Positions 1 to 4,869 of a stretch of 5,138 nucleotides of DNA are shown one piece after another. Source of the stretch: Nitrospira sp. (GTDB taxonomy: Bacteria; Nitrospirota; Nitrospiria; Nitrospirales; Nitrospiraceae). The stretch lies in NCBI GenBank assembly GCA_025363325.1, contig JANYEF010000563.1, positions 1 to 5,138 of the forward strand, written 5' to 3'. The position numbers were made by a program, and so were the translations under genes. The notes beneath the pieces were generated by a model. The model had not been told where the DNA came from. It searched no databases and saw nothing but the letters and a program-made list of their open reading frames with translations. The first letter of the stretch is position 1; the number at the start of each line of letters is the position of its first letter.

Positions 1-559
1 CAAGACGGGTTTGAGATCTTATGCTGTAGTACAGCTCCGGACGGAAAACGTCCATCGATCCTGTTACAACCTCGTTGGGTTTCAGACGAAATTGACCTAC
101 GGAGAGCAAAAGCAGGTGTTTCGCATGATTCCCGGCCTTGAGCAGGCAGAGTTTCTCCGTTACGGCAGCCTGCATCGCAACACCTTCATCAATTCCCCCA
201 CACTCCTGCGCAACACCCTCCAGTTCAAAGCGCGCGGCACCCTCTTCTTTGCCGGACAGCTGGTCGGCGTCGAGGGCTATACGGACTCCGCCGCGATGGG
301 AGGGTTGGCCGGCATCAATGCTGCCCGTGGTCTGGCAGGATTGCCGTTGGTCACGCCCCCGCCCACCACTGCGCATGGCTGTCTGCTGTCGTACATTACG
401 GCCACGGACCCTCGTCATTTTCAACCGATGAATACGAATTTTGGACTCTTCCCCCCCCTTGCGACACCGACGAAAGACAAGGAGCGCAAACGACGGCTCA
501 CGGGACAACGGGCACTTGAGGACCTGACGTCATGGATGACGCAATTCGAGCTTTCATGA
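1..559 (+). CDS. trmFO: Methylenetetrahydrofolate--tRNA (uracil-5-)-methyltransferase TrmFO, C-terminal part
   Basis: TrmFO is a cytoplasmic FAD enzyme that makes 5-methyluridine at position 54 of the tRNA T-loop, using methylenetetrahydrofolate as carbon donor. The window opens inside the gene: the frame is open from base 2, so about 185 C-terminal residues of a protein usually about 435-450 long are present. Seen directly are the family stretch YNLVGFQTKLTYGEQ (about 68-112), RMIPGLEQAEFLRYGSLHRN (about 125-184), and near 254-292 the glycine-rich GQLVGVEGYTDSAAMGGLAG, which in this GidA/TrmFO family belongs to the FAD-binding part. The tail has TAHGCLLSYIT and FQPMNTNFGLFPPL, also typical of TrmFO. 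The stop TGA (557-559) lies 28 bp inside xerC, so the two genes overlap and are probably co-translated. The trmFO-xerC order is a common bacterial arrangement. No frameshift is seen. Identification is secure; the true start is outside the window. Confidence 0.96.
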   Translation, partial: KTGLRSYAVVQLRTENVHRSCYNLVGFQTKLTYGEQKQVFRMIPGLEQAEFLRYGSLHRNTFINSPTLLRNTLQFKARGTLFFAGQLVGVEGYTDSAAMGGLAGINAARGLAGLPLVTPPPTTAHGCLLSYITATDPRHFQPMNTNFGLFPPLATPTKDKERKRRLTGQRALEDLTSWMTQFELS

Positions 560-1482
560 CGTTCCTTGAGCTGGAACGTCATGCGTCGCACGAAACAGTG
601 CGCAGCTATGCTTCGGACCTCCGACAGTTTCAGGCCTTCATGAGCGCGGAGCATCCTGGCATGCCCACGCTCAATCCCGCTGCCGTGAAGACGGAGTCCA
701 TTCGGGCCTACCTTCACTGGTTAGACCGCAAGCGTGAGAAAAGCACATCGATGGCCCGAAAGCTCGCCTCCCTCCGCAGCTTCTATCGCTATCTGCAACG
801 AGAGGACATGGTCGGCCTCAATCCTGCCGAGGCCATTAGGACGCCGAAACAGGCGAAACATCTTCCGCGTGTCTTGACCAAGGACGATGCAGCAGCGCTG
901 ATGGAGTTTCCTGCCGGCCAAACAGGATCGTCGGCCCGCGACTGTGCGTTACTGGAGACGCTCTATTCAACCGGGGCTCGCGTGAGTGAACTCGTAGGGA
1001 TTAATCTCGAAGATCTCCGTGCCTCCGAGGGGCTGGTCCATCTGCGAGGAAAAGGTCGGAAGGAGCGCATCGTGCCGATCGGAGATGTGGCCCTGCGAGC
1101 CATTCAGGCATATCTGGATCAGCGGCCCCTGATGGACTCTCGAGATCTGACGACGAAGCGCGCCTCTTCCCCGATCTTTCGGAACAGCCGAGGGGGGCGG
1201 TTGACGACTCGGAGCGTGGCTCGCATCGTGGCCCACTATTCGAACCGGCTTGTCGGCGGTCCCGTGAGTCCTCATACGTTGCGGCACTCCTTTGCCACCC
1301 ATCTCCTCGATGAAGGGGCCGACTTGCGATCGATTCAAGAGATGCTTGGGCATGCCTCATTGAGTACAACGCAAAAGTATACGCACCTGGCGACGGATCA
1401 ACTCCTAGCCGTGTACGATAAGACGCATCCGCGAGCCGGTCGCCCGACCACTGTACGTGCCGTCAAGGACGGTAAGCCATGA
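532..1482 (+). CDS. xerC: Tyrosine recombinase XerC
   Basis: XerC, with XerD, resolves chromosome dimers at the dif site near the terminus. The 316-residue product has the normal length and two domains: an N-terminal SAM-like core-binding domain (about 1-95, with ERHASHETVRSYASDLRQF) and a C-terminal catalytic domain (about 110-300). All tyrosine recombinase residues are visible: R150 in GARVSEL, K174 in RGKGRKER, H248 and R251 in HTLRHSFATHL, H274 in LGHASL, and nucleophile Y283 in QKYTHL. The ending VYDKTHPRA is typical of XerC rather than XerD or an integrase. The ATG at 532 is preceded by GAGGA (518-522, 9 nt away) and gives the usual N-terminal length. The in-frame ATG at 556, which forms an ATGA junction with the trmFO stop, is an alternative that would drop eight residues. 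The gene overlaps trmFO by 28 bp, and its stop overlaps the next ATG at 1479. Nothing suggests a phage integrase. Confidence 0.95.
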   Translation: MDDAIRAFMTFLELERHASHETVRSYASDLRQFQAFMSAEHPGMPTLNPAAVKTESIRAYLHWLDRKREKSTSMARKLASLRSFYRYLQREDMVGLNPAEAIRTPKQAKHLPRVLTKDDAAALMEFPAGQTGSSARDCALLETLYSTGARVSELVGINLEDLRASEGLVHLRGKGRKERIVPIGDVALRAIQAYLDQRPLMDSRDLTTKRASSPIFRNSRGGRLTTRSVARIVAHYSNRLVGGPVSPHTLRHSFATHLLDEGADLRSIQEMLGHASLSTTQKYTHLATDQLLAVYDKTHPRAGRPTTVRAVKDGKP

Positions 1483-1610
1483 TGATCTTACGGTTACCGA
1501 CGACCCTCTGTGTCAGGCGAGAGTCGGGAGGCGCGCGAGAAGAGAACTTGCGTGTCTCGCTTTTCGCGCTTTTCTCGCCATGGGAGCCAGGATATGAACA
1601 GACTGATTAA
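1479..1610 (+). pseudogene. 43-codon ORF after xerC, possible 5' stub of a deleted hslV
   Basis: An ATG at 1479 overlaps the xerC stop (ATGA), with a second ATG at 1482. A good Shine-Dalgarno sequence, AAGGA at 1465-1469, lies 9 nt ahead. The peptide begins MMILRLPTTLCVRRE. The TTLCVRRE part resembles the N-terminus of HslV (catalytic Thr-Thr followed by I-L/V-C/S-V-R-R-D/N), with one residue missing. From about base 1516 the resemblance stops and the sequence becomes a 9-bp repeat element; the ORF ends at TAA 1608-1610, overlapping argB by 17 bp. In many bacteria the gene after trmFO-xerC is hslV, then hslU, as in the Bacillus codV-clpQ-clpY operon. Inference: hslVU was deleted, leaving the start region joined to argB. 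The match is only about eight residues, so chance similarity is possible. The ORF could instead be a short leader that couples argB translation to xerC. Confidence 0.33.
1516..1578. repeat. Imperfect inverted element of 9-bp units upstream of argB
   Basis: Sixty-three bases divide into seven 9-bp blocks. The left three are purine-rich and G-rich (for example GGCGAGAGT at 1516 and CGCGAGAAG at 1534). The middle block is AGAACTTGC. The right three are pyrimidine-rich (GTGTCTCGC, then TTTTCGCGC, then TTTTCTCGC at 1570). CGCTTTTC repeats exactly at 1558-1565 and 1567-1574. The best hairpin I can draw pairs GCGAGAAGAG (1535-1544) with CTTTTCTCGC (1569-1578): ten base pairs, one of them G-U, with a 24-nt loop. 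A competing 7-bp stem pairs 1516-1522 with 1573-1579. The element ends four bases before the argB Shine-Dalgarno sequence (1582-1586), so folding could influence argB translation. It may equally be an inert intergenic repeat. Its role is unknown. Confidence 0.55.
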
Positions 1611-2490
1611 AAAAGCGAACGTGCTGATCGAAGCGTTGCCGTACATTCGCACGTTCAAGGGCAAGACGATTGTCATTAAATATGGCGGGCATGCGATGAC
1701 CGATGCGCCGTTGAAAGAGAAGTTCGCCCAGGATGTCGTGCTTTTGAAATATGTGGGTCTCAACCCGGTCATTGTGCACGGCGGGGGACCCCAGATCGAT
1801 AAGATGCTCCAGCGCGTGGGCATCGAAGCCAAGTTTCGCCATGGGGTGCGGGTGACAGATGAGGCTACGATGGAAATCGTGGAGATGGTGCTGGCCGGCA
1901 AGATCAACATGGAAATCGTCGATCTCTTGAATCGCCATGGCGGCCTTGCGGTCGGCTTGAGTGGAAAGGACGGCGGGCTCATACTCTCTCGACCGCTCAC
2001 GGCCAAAGCCTGGGCGGCAAGTCTGGAAAAGGATCTCGATGACGGCGAGGGGGACGAGGATTTTGGCTTCGTAGGAGAGGTCCAGTCTATCGACCCCACT
2101 CTGGTGCGGAAACTTCAGCAGGATCATTACATTCCCGTCATCGCGCCCATCGGCACCAATCGGGAAGGGAATACATACAATATCAACGCCGATCTGGTGG
2201 CCGGGGCAATGGCCGCCGCGCTGGGAGCTGAAAAACTGGTGATGATGACCGATGTGAAAGGCATTCGCGATGCGAAGGGGCGCCATCTCTCGACGGTCTC
2301 ACGCAAAGACGTGCAGCGAATGGTAAAGAAGGGCACGATCAGCGAAGGGATGCTACCCAAGGTGCATGCCTGTTTGGATGCGCTCGGTGGCGGCGTCGGT
2401 AAGGCCCATATCATCGACGGTCGAATCCCCCATGCCATTCTTCTCGAAGTGTTCACCCGTAAAGGTATCGGGACGGAGATCGCATCGTAA
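1594..2490 (+). CDS. argB: Acetylglutamate kinase ArgB
   Basis: ArgB phosphorylates N-acetyl-L-glutamate with ATP, the second step of arginine synthesis, in the cytoplasm. The ATG at 1594 gives 298 residues, the usual length, and has GGGAG at 1582-1586, 7 nt ahead. The open frame continues to a GTG at 1510, but that extension is translated repeat sequence and is rejected. Amino-acid kinase motifs appear in order: KYGGHAM (29-35), HGGGPQI (62-68), RVTD (86-89), YNINADLVAG (195-204), MTDVKGI (218-224) and GMLPKV (252-257). The N-terminal helix ending in EALPYIRTF and the C-terminal EVFTRKGIGT (285-294) are features of the hexameric, arginine-inhibited class, so feedback inhibition by arginine is expected by family knowledge. 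Oddities are an acidic stretch, DLDDGEGDEDF, at 147-157, and E251 where many homologues have glycine before GM-PK. No other arginine genes lie nearby. Confidence 0.96.
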   Translation: MNRLIKKANVLIEALPYIRTFKGKTIVIKYGGHAMTDAPLKEKFAQDVVLLKYVGLNPVIVHGGGPQIDKMLQRVGIEAKFRHGVRVTDEATMEIVEMVLAGKINMEIVDLLNRHGGLAVGLSGKDGGLILSRPLTAKAWAASLEKDLDDGEGDEDFGFVGEVQSIDPTLVRKLQQDHYIPVIAPIGTNREGNTYNINADLVAGAMAAALGAEKLVMMTDVKGIRDAKGRHLSTVSRKDVQRMVKKGTISEGMLPKVHACLDALGGGVGKAHIIDGRIPHAILLEVFTRKGIGTEIAS

Positions 2491-2516
2491 TCGGTGAATC
2501 CAATCGGTCTCTTGCT

Positions 2517-3392
2517 GTGTTGAACCAGCGCCTCCGAATCAACCGCCATCTTCAGGCCCTCGTCGGCGAGCGTCATCCTGAAACGAGTCCTCGCGCGCTT
2601 CGAAAGGCGGCACACTATCTGGCGACGCAGTTTGCCAAGTCCGGCTGGGCCGCCAGCGCCCAGCTCATGAGTGCGTGGGGCAAGATCTATCGCAATGTGG
2701 TGGCGACCAAGTACCCGGGCTGGCCCGGACAAGGAGAGGAGCTGCCCCCACTCCTGATCGGGGCCCACTACGACACCGTGTCCGGGTCTCCGGGCGCGGA
2801 TGACAATGCGAGTGGCCTCGTGGTTCTCCTCGAAGTGGCTTCGCGCCTTCGCGCACAGCCTCTCGCGCGACCCGTTTGGCTCGTGGCATTCTGTCTTGAG
2901 GAGCAGGATCGACTAGGGAGTCAGGCGTTCGCGTCTCGTCTAAAATCCGAGCGCCGGGAGTTGGCCGGTGCAATTATTTTGGAATGTGTCGGGTTCGCCA
3001 GGAGCGAGGCCGACACGCAGCAGGCCCCACCTGGCATACCCATCGCGGTGCCGACCCAAGGAGACTTTCTTGCCATTGTGGGCAACGAGGCATCCCGGTC
3101 TTTGGTGAGTCAGCTTGAACAAGAGACCCGGCGGCATGCGGCCCAGCTCAAGACGCTGTCATTAGTGGTGCCAGGCCGAGGGGAGGCCATGCCTCATACC
3201 CGTCGCAGCGACCATGCCTCGTTCTGGGATGCAGGCTATCCAGCCGTGGTGCTGACCGATACGGCGAATTTCCGGAATCCGCATTACCATCGTGAGACCG
3301 ATACCGTGGATACACTGAATCTCGAATTTCTCTCTAACGTGGCAGCGGCAGTGACCGCGACTGCGATTCAGATCGCTGGAGTCCGACCATGA
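2517..3392 (+). CDS. M28-family zinc aminopeptidase
   Basis: This is a predicted di-zinc exopeptidase of peptidase family M28 (291 residues). The metal-site pattern is complete: H84 and D86 in HYDT, D95 in GADDNASG, the catalytic and metal-binding glutamates E128-E129 in FCLEEQ, E156 in LECVGF (an acidic ligand, Glu where the best-studied enzymes have Asp), and H258 in NPHYHRETDT. The segment SDHASFWDAGYPAVVLTDTA (231-250) is also characteristic. There is no signal peptide or membrane segment, so the protein is probably cytoplasmic and may trim peptides; the substrate cannot be read from the sequence. The first usable starts are GTG 2517 and TTG 2520. The first in-frame ATG is codon 51, too far in, and no convincing Shine-Dalgarno sequence is present, so the start is uncertain. 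It lies 26 bp after argB and overlaps the next gene by ATGA, suggesting co-expression with both. Confidence 0.88.
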   Translation: MLNQRLRINRHLQALVGERHPETSPRALRKAAHYLATQFAKSGWAASAQLMSAWGKIYRNVVATKYPGWPGQGEELPPLLIGAHYDTVSGSPGADDNASGLVVLLEVASRLRAQPLARPVWLVAFCLEEQDRLGSQAFASRLKSERRELAGAIILECVGFARSEADTQQAPPGIPIAVPTQGDFLAIVGNEASRSLVSQLEQETRRHAAQLKTLSLVVPGRGEAMPHTRRSDHASFWDAGYPAVVLTDTANFRNPHYHRETDTVDTLNLEFLSNVAAAVTATAIQIAGVRP

Positions 3393-4096
3393 AGACGAGT
3401 CGCACAAAGCTGGCCCCCGCAACCCGCCATCTCGTAACCGAGGTCTATGGCCGTCTCGACTATGGCGCACTGGGACCAGTCTACTGTTATGAAGGCGGCG
3501 ATGAGTTCTGGCGAGCGAAGCGAGGGCCCTGTGACCGTCTCGGGAGTCGGGTCGCCGTGGTGTTAAGGCGGAAACTAGGACGGGGCGGCCGCAGTCTCTA
3601 CGTCGGTGCCGGGGTGGCGGAACTTCCCGCTTTGATTATGGAAACGATGGAGCTGGGTCGGACGGTGGAACCCTACAATCTCCGGAGAGCCGAAGTCGCA
3701 GCCCTCAACCGTGCCTGCCACTCGATTCCCCTCACGTTCCATGCGGTTGATGCGGCTGGCGCGAATGGCAGATTTGATCATCTCTGGATGGTCAGCGTGT
3801 TGAATGATCCTGAGCGGTTCCCGCATCTGTCGCCTCTGTCTTATGGACGAGGCAATCCTCTCACCCTCAACCCCCTGAAGTTTGGTACAGAGCGCCGCAT
3901 CGTGCGTGGGTTGGTTGCGCGTTGCATGGGAAAGCTCGCGAAGCCTGGCCTCGTCACGACCACCACAGAAGAAGTCGTATGGATTACCGAGTGGTGCCAC
4001 CGACATCGAGTGCCCTACCGGGTGGGGAAACGCTATTATCCAACGGCACTGGTAGGCGACCCGATCTGTTTTATTCAGATCGGCAAGGGAAGTTAG
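3389..4096 (+). CDS. Uncharacterised protein with class I methyltransferase-like features
   Basis: I do not recognise a named family for this 235-residue protein. The layout suggests a Rossmann-fold, SAM-dependent methyltransferase. LYVGAGVAELP (70-80) resembles motif I (a glycine-rich loop followed by an acidic residue), VEPYN (93-97) could end strand 2, FHAVDA (117-122) fits strand 3, FDHLWMVSVLND (129-140) resembles the motif IV strand, and LAKPGLVTTTTEE (183-195) resembles the strand 5 turn. The N-terminal region has conserved-looking GPVYCYEGGDEFWRAKRG (29-46). The middle and C-terminus contain PLSYGRGNPLTLNP and WCHRHRVPYRVGKRYYP, with no family I can name. There is no signal peptide or transmembrane helix. 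The ATG at 3389 overlaps the M28 stop and has GGAG (3378-3381) 7 nt upstream, so translational coupling to the peptidase is likely. Its stop TAG is the first part of a hairpin repeat. The substrate is unknown; the methyltransferase assignment is tentative. Confidence 0.72.
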   Translation: MKTSRTKLAPATRHLVTEVYGRLDYGALGPVYCYEGGDEFWRAKRGPCDRLGSRVAVVLRRKLGRGGRSLYVGAGVAELPALIMETMELGRTVEPYNLRRAEVAALNRACHSIPLTFHAVDAAGANGRFDHLWMVSVLNDPERFPHLSPLSYGRGNPLTLNPLKFGTERRIVRGLVARCMGKLAKPGLVTTTTEEVVWITEWCHRHRVPYRVGKRYYPTALVGDPICFIQIGKGS

Positions 4097-4122
4097 CAGG
4101 CTGCGGAAAAGGTCCGTCAGCG
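4096..4122 (+). repeat. GC-rich hairpin abutting the end of the 3389-4096 gene
   Basis: GCTG CGGA (4100-4107) pairs with TCCG plus CAGC (4113-4116 and 4118-4121) around an AAAGG loop, with one bulged T at 4117: eight base pairs in all. It starts right at the TAG stop codon. No T-run follows, so it is not a canonical intrinsic terminator. From memory, similar GCAGGCTGC..GAAAA..CCG.CAGC sequences recur between genes in Nitrospira and some deltaproteobacterial genomes, so it may be a dispersed palindromic repeat. That recollection was not checked. Confidence 0.45.
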
Positions 4123-4128
4123 GAAGAA

Positions 4129-4247
4129 GGCTGTTATTTGGTTTATTTGGTTTGTCTCGTTTGTTTGGTTGAACGAAACTAACCAGATGAACCAAATCAA
4201 CCAGATAAACAAAACAAACCAGATCAACCAGATAGACCGGGCTGTTA
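4129..4247. repeat. Large inverted array of 9-bp repeats bracketed by 8-bp direct repeats
   Basis: Between the convergent genes, 4135-4170 consists of four 9-bp units of the form TATTTGGTT (exact at 4135 and 4144; variants at 4153 and 4162). After a 10-nt centre (4171-4180), 4181-4234 holds six units of the form AACCAGATN (4181, 4199, 4217 and 4226 keep AACCAGAT; 4190 and 4208 vary), followed by GACC. The arms are imperfect reverse complements: 4135-4170 can pair with 4181-4216 with a few mismatches and several G-U pairs, giving a stem of about 36 positions. The exact octamer GGCTGTTA stands on both sides (4129-4136 and 4240-4247), resembling a target-site duplication; the second copy contains the stop codon of the minus-strand gene. 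Position suggests a bidirectional terminator or 3'-end protector, but there is no typical U-tract. Short reading frames crossing it are translations of the repeat. Confidence 0.75.
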
Positions 4248-4784
4248 AATTTGGAAGCCGGGCTTGGTTTTTGATGAGTTGTCTAAGTACTGGCCTGCGT
4301 ACTTCACGTAGTTCTCCGCCGACTCCTTAATCCACACGAGTTCGGCTTCTGACACCGCGCGCCGAACACGGCCCGGCGATCCAAGGATCACGCTCTTCGG
4401 CGGCACAATCATGCCTTCCACCACCAGCGCGCCGGCCCCCACAACCGAATCCTCTCCGATCACGGATCCATCCATCACAATGGCTCCCATCCCGATCAGC
4501 GCCCGATCCTTAATCGTGCAGCCGTGGAGTATCGCTCCGTGGCCGATGGTCACCTCGTTGCCAATGATAAGCGGATGGGTATCGTGAGTGACATGCAACA
4601 TACAGAGGTCCTGCACGTTGGTCCGGTCACCGATCCGGATATAGTGCACGTCCCCGCGAATGACGGCATGGAACCAGACGCTACAGTGCTCGCCCATCAC
4701 GACATCACCGATGACGATGCCGGTCTCTTCGACAAAACAGGAGGTCGGAATGGTGGGTTTGATGCCTTGAAAGGTGCGGATCAT
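4245..4784 (-). CDS. Gamma-class carbonic anhydrase-like protein
   Basis: This is a left-handed beta-helix (hexapeptide repeat) protein of the gamma-carbonic anhydrase / YrdA group; such enzymes interconvert CO2 and bicarbonate, though many relatives have no proven activity. The ATG at 4784 gives 179 residues, the common size. A GTG at 4793 would add three residues but has no ribosome site. Zinc ligands by alignment to the archaeal enzyme Cam are H64 (in MLHVTH), H82 and H87 (in GHGAILHG). R43 and D45 (VIRGD) and Q58 and D59 (NVQD) correspond to other active-site residues. The acidic loop with the Cam proton-shuttle glutamate is absent, so it belongs to the shorter, CamH/YrdA-like type. The C-terminus (ENYVKYAGQYLD) forms the usual helix. 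It converges on the 3389-4096 gene and diverges from rimO. No other carbon metabolism gene is nearby, so the physiological role is open. Confidence 0.9.
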   Translation of the reverse strand: MIRTFQGIKPTIPTSCFVEETGIVIGDVVMGEHCSVWFHAVIRGDVHYIRIGDRTNVQDLCMLHVTHDTHPLIIGNEVTIGHGAILHGCTIKDRALIGMGAIVMDGSVIGEDSVVGAGALVVEGMIVPPKSVILGSPGRVRRAVSEAELVWIKESAENYVKYAGQYLDNSSKTKPGFQI

Positions 4785-4791
4785 ACAGCCC

Positions 4792-4821
4792 ACTGTAGGG
4801 GAATCGGCCCGCGACCTGCAA
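4792..4821 (-). promoter_or_regulatory. Possible promoter of the carbonic anhydrase gene, leaderless type
   Basis: Reading the minus strand, TTGCAG (4821-4816) is followed after 18 nt by TACAGT (4797-4792), which matches TATAAT at four of six positions and fits TANNNT. The ATG at 4784 starts seven nt after it, about where transcription would begin. Only a weak purine tract (GTGGG) precedes the ATG. The -35 match is poor (three of six), so support comes mainly from the -10 position and from the parallel arrangement in front of rimO. Confidence 0.3.
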
Positions 4822-4832
4822 GGGGCGATTGA

Positions 4833-4862
4833 TTGACAGGCTTTTCAACCCTCCCGTAGACT
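4833..4862 (+). promoter_or_regulatory. Predicted sigma70-type promoter of rimO, apparently leaderless
   Basis: A perfect -35 hexamer TTGACA (4833-4838) is followed after 18 nt by TAGACT (4857-4862), four of six to TATAAT. The rimO ATG at 4870 begins seven nt after the -10 box, so the expected transcription start falls on or next to the start codon. No Shine-Dalgarno sequence is present between the box and the ATG, and the upstream frame is closed by TGA at 4834-4836. This combination indicates a leaderless mRNA. Confidence 0.55.
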
Positions 4863-4869
4863 GCTCCCT

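Noticed and set aside
532..1482. Phage or integron integrase with an attachment site
   Set aside because: The length, context after trmFO and C-terminal wording are those of XerC; no tRNA gene, att-like repeat or cargo is present.
1510..1593. N-terminal extension of ArgB from GTG 1510
   Set aside because: The extra 28 residues come from the repeat element, rich in Arg/Ser. ATG 1594 has a well-placed GGGAG and gives the normal ArgB N-terminus.
1513..2286. Long minus-strand open frame of 257 codons opposite argB
   Set aside because: It is antisense to a gene with full ArgB motifs. Its translation has no recognisable domain and ends in translated 9-bp repeat; long antisense frames are expected at this GC content.
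3922..4182. Plus-strand 86-codon open frame ending in a Leu-Val-Cys repeat
   Set aside because: It is out of frame within the 3389-4096 gene, and its hydrophobic tail is the 9-bp array read as codons, not a membrane segment.
3575..4195. Minus-strand open frame of 206 codons opposite the 3389-4096 gene
   Set aside because: Its N-terminus is translated 9-bp repeat (Asn/Lys/Pro pattern) and the rest is antisense to a better supported gene with a Shine-Dalgarno sequence and coupling.
4135..4216. Canonical Rho-independent terminator
   Set aside because: The hairpin is long, AU-rich and imperfect, and no U-run follows on either strand. A role in ending transcripts is possible but not shown.
4135..4234. 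CRISPR array
   Set aside because: The units are 9 bp, contiguous without spacers, and inverted about a centre.
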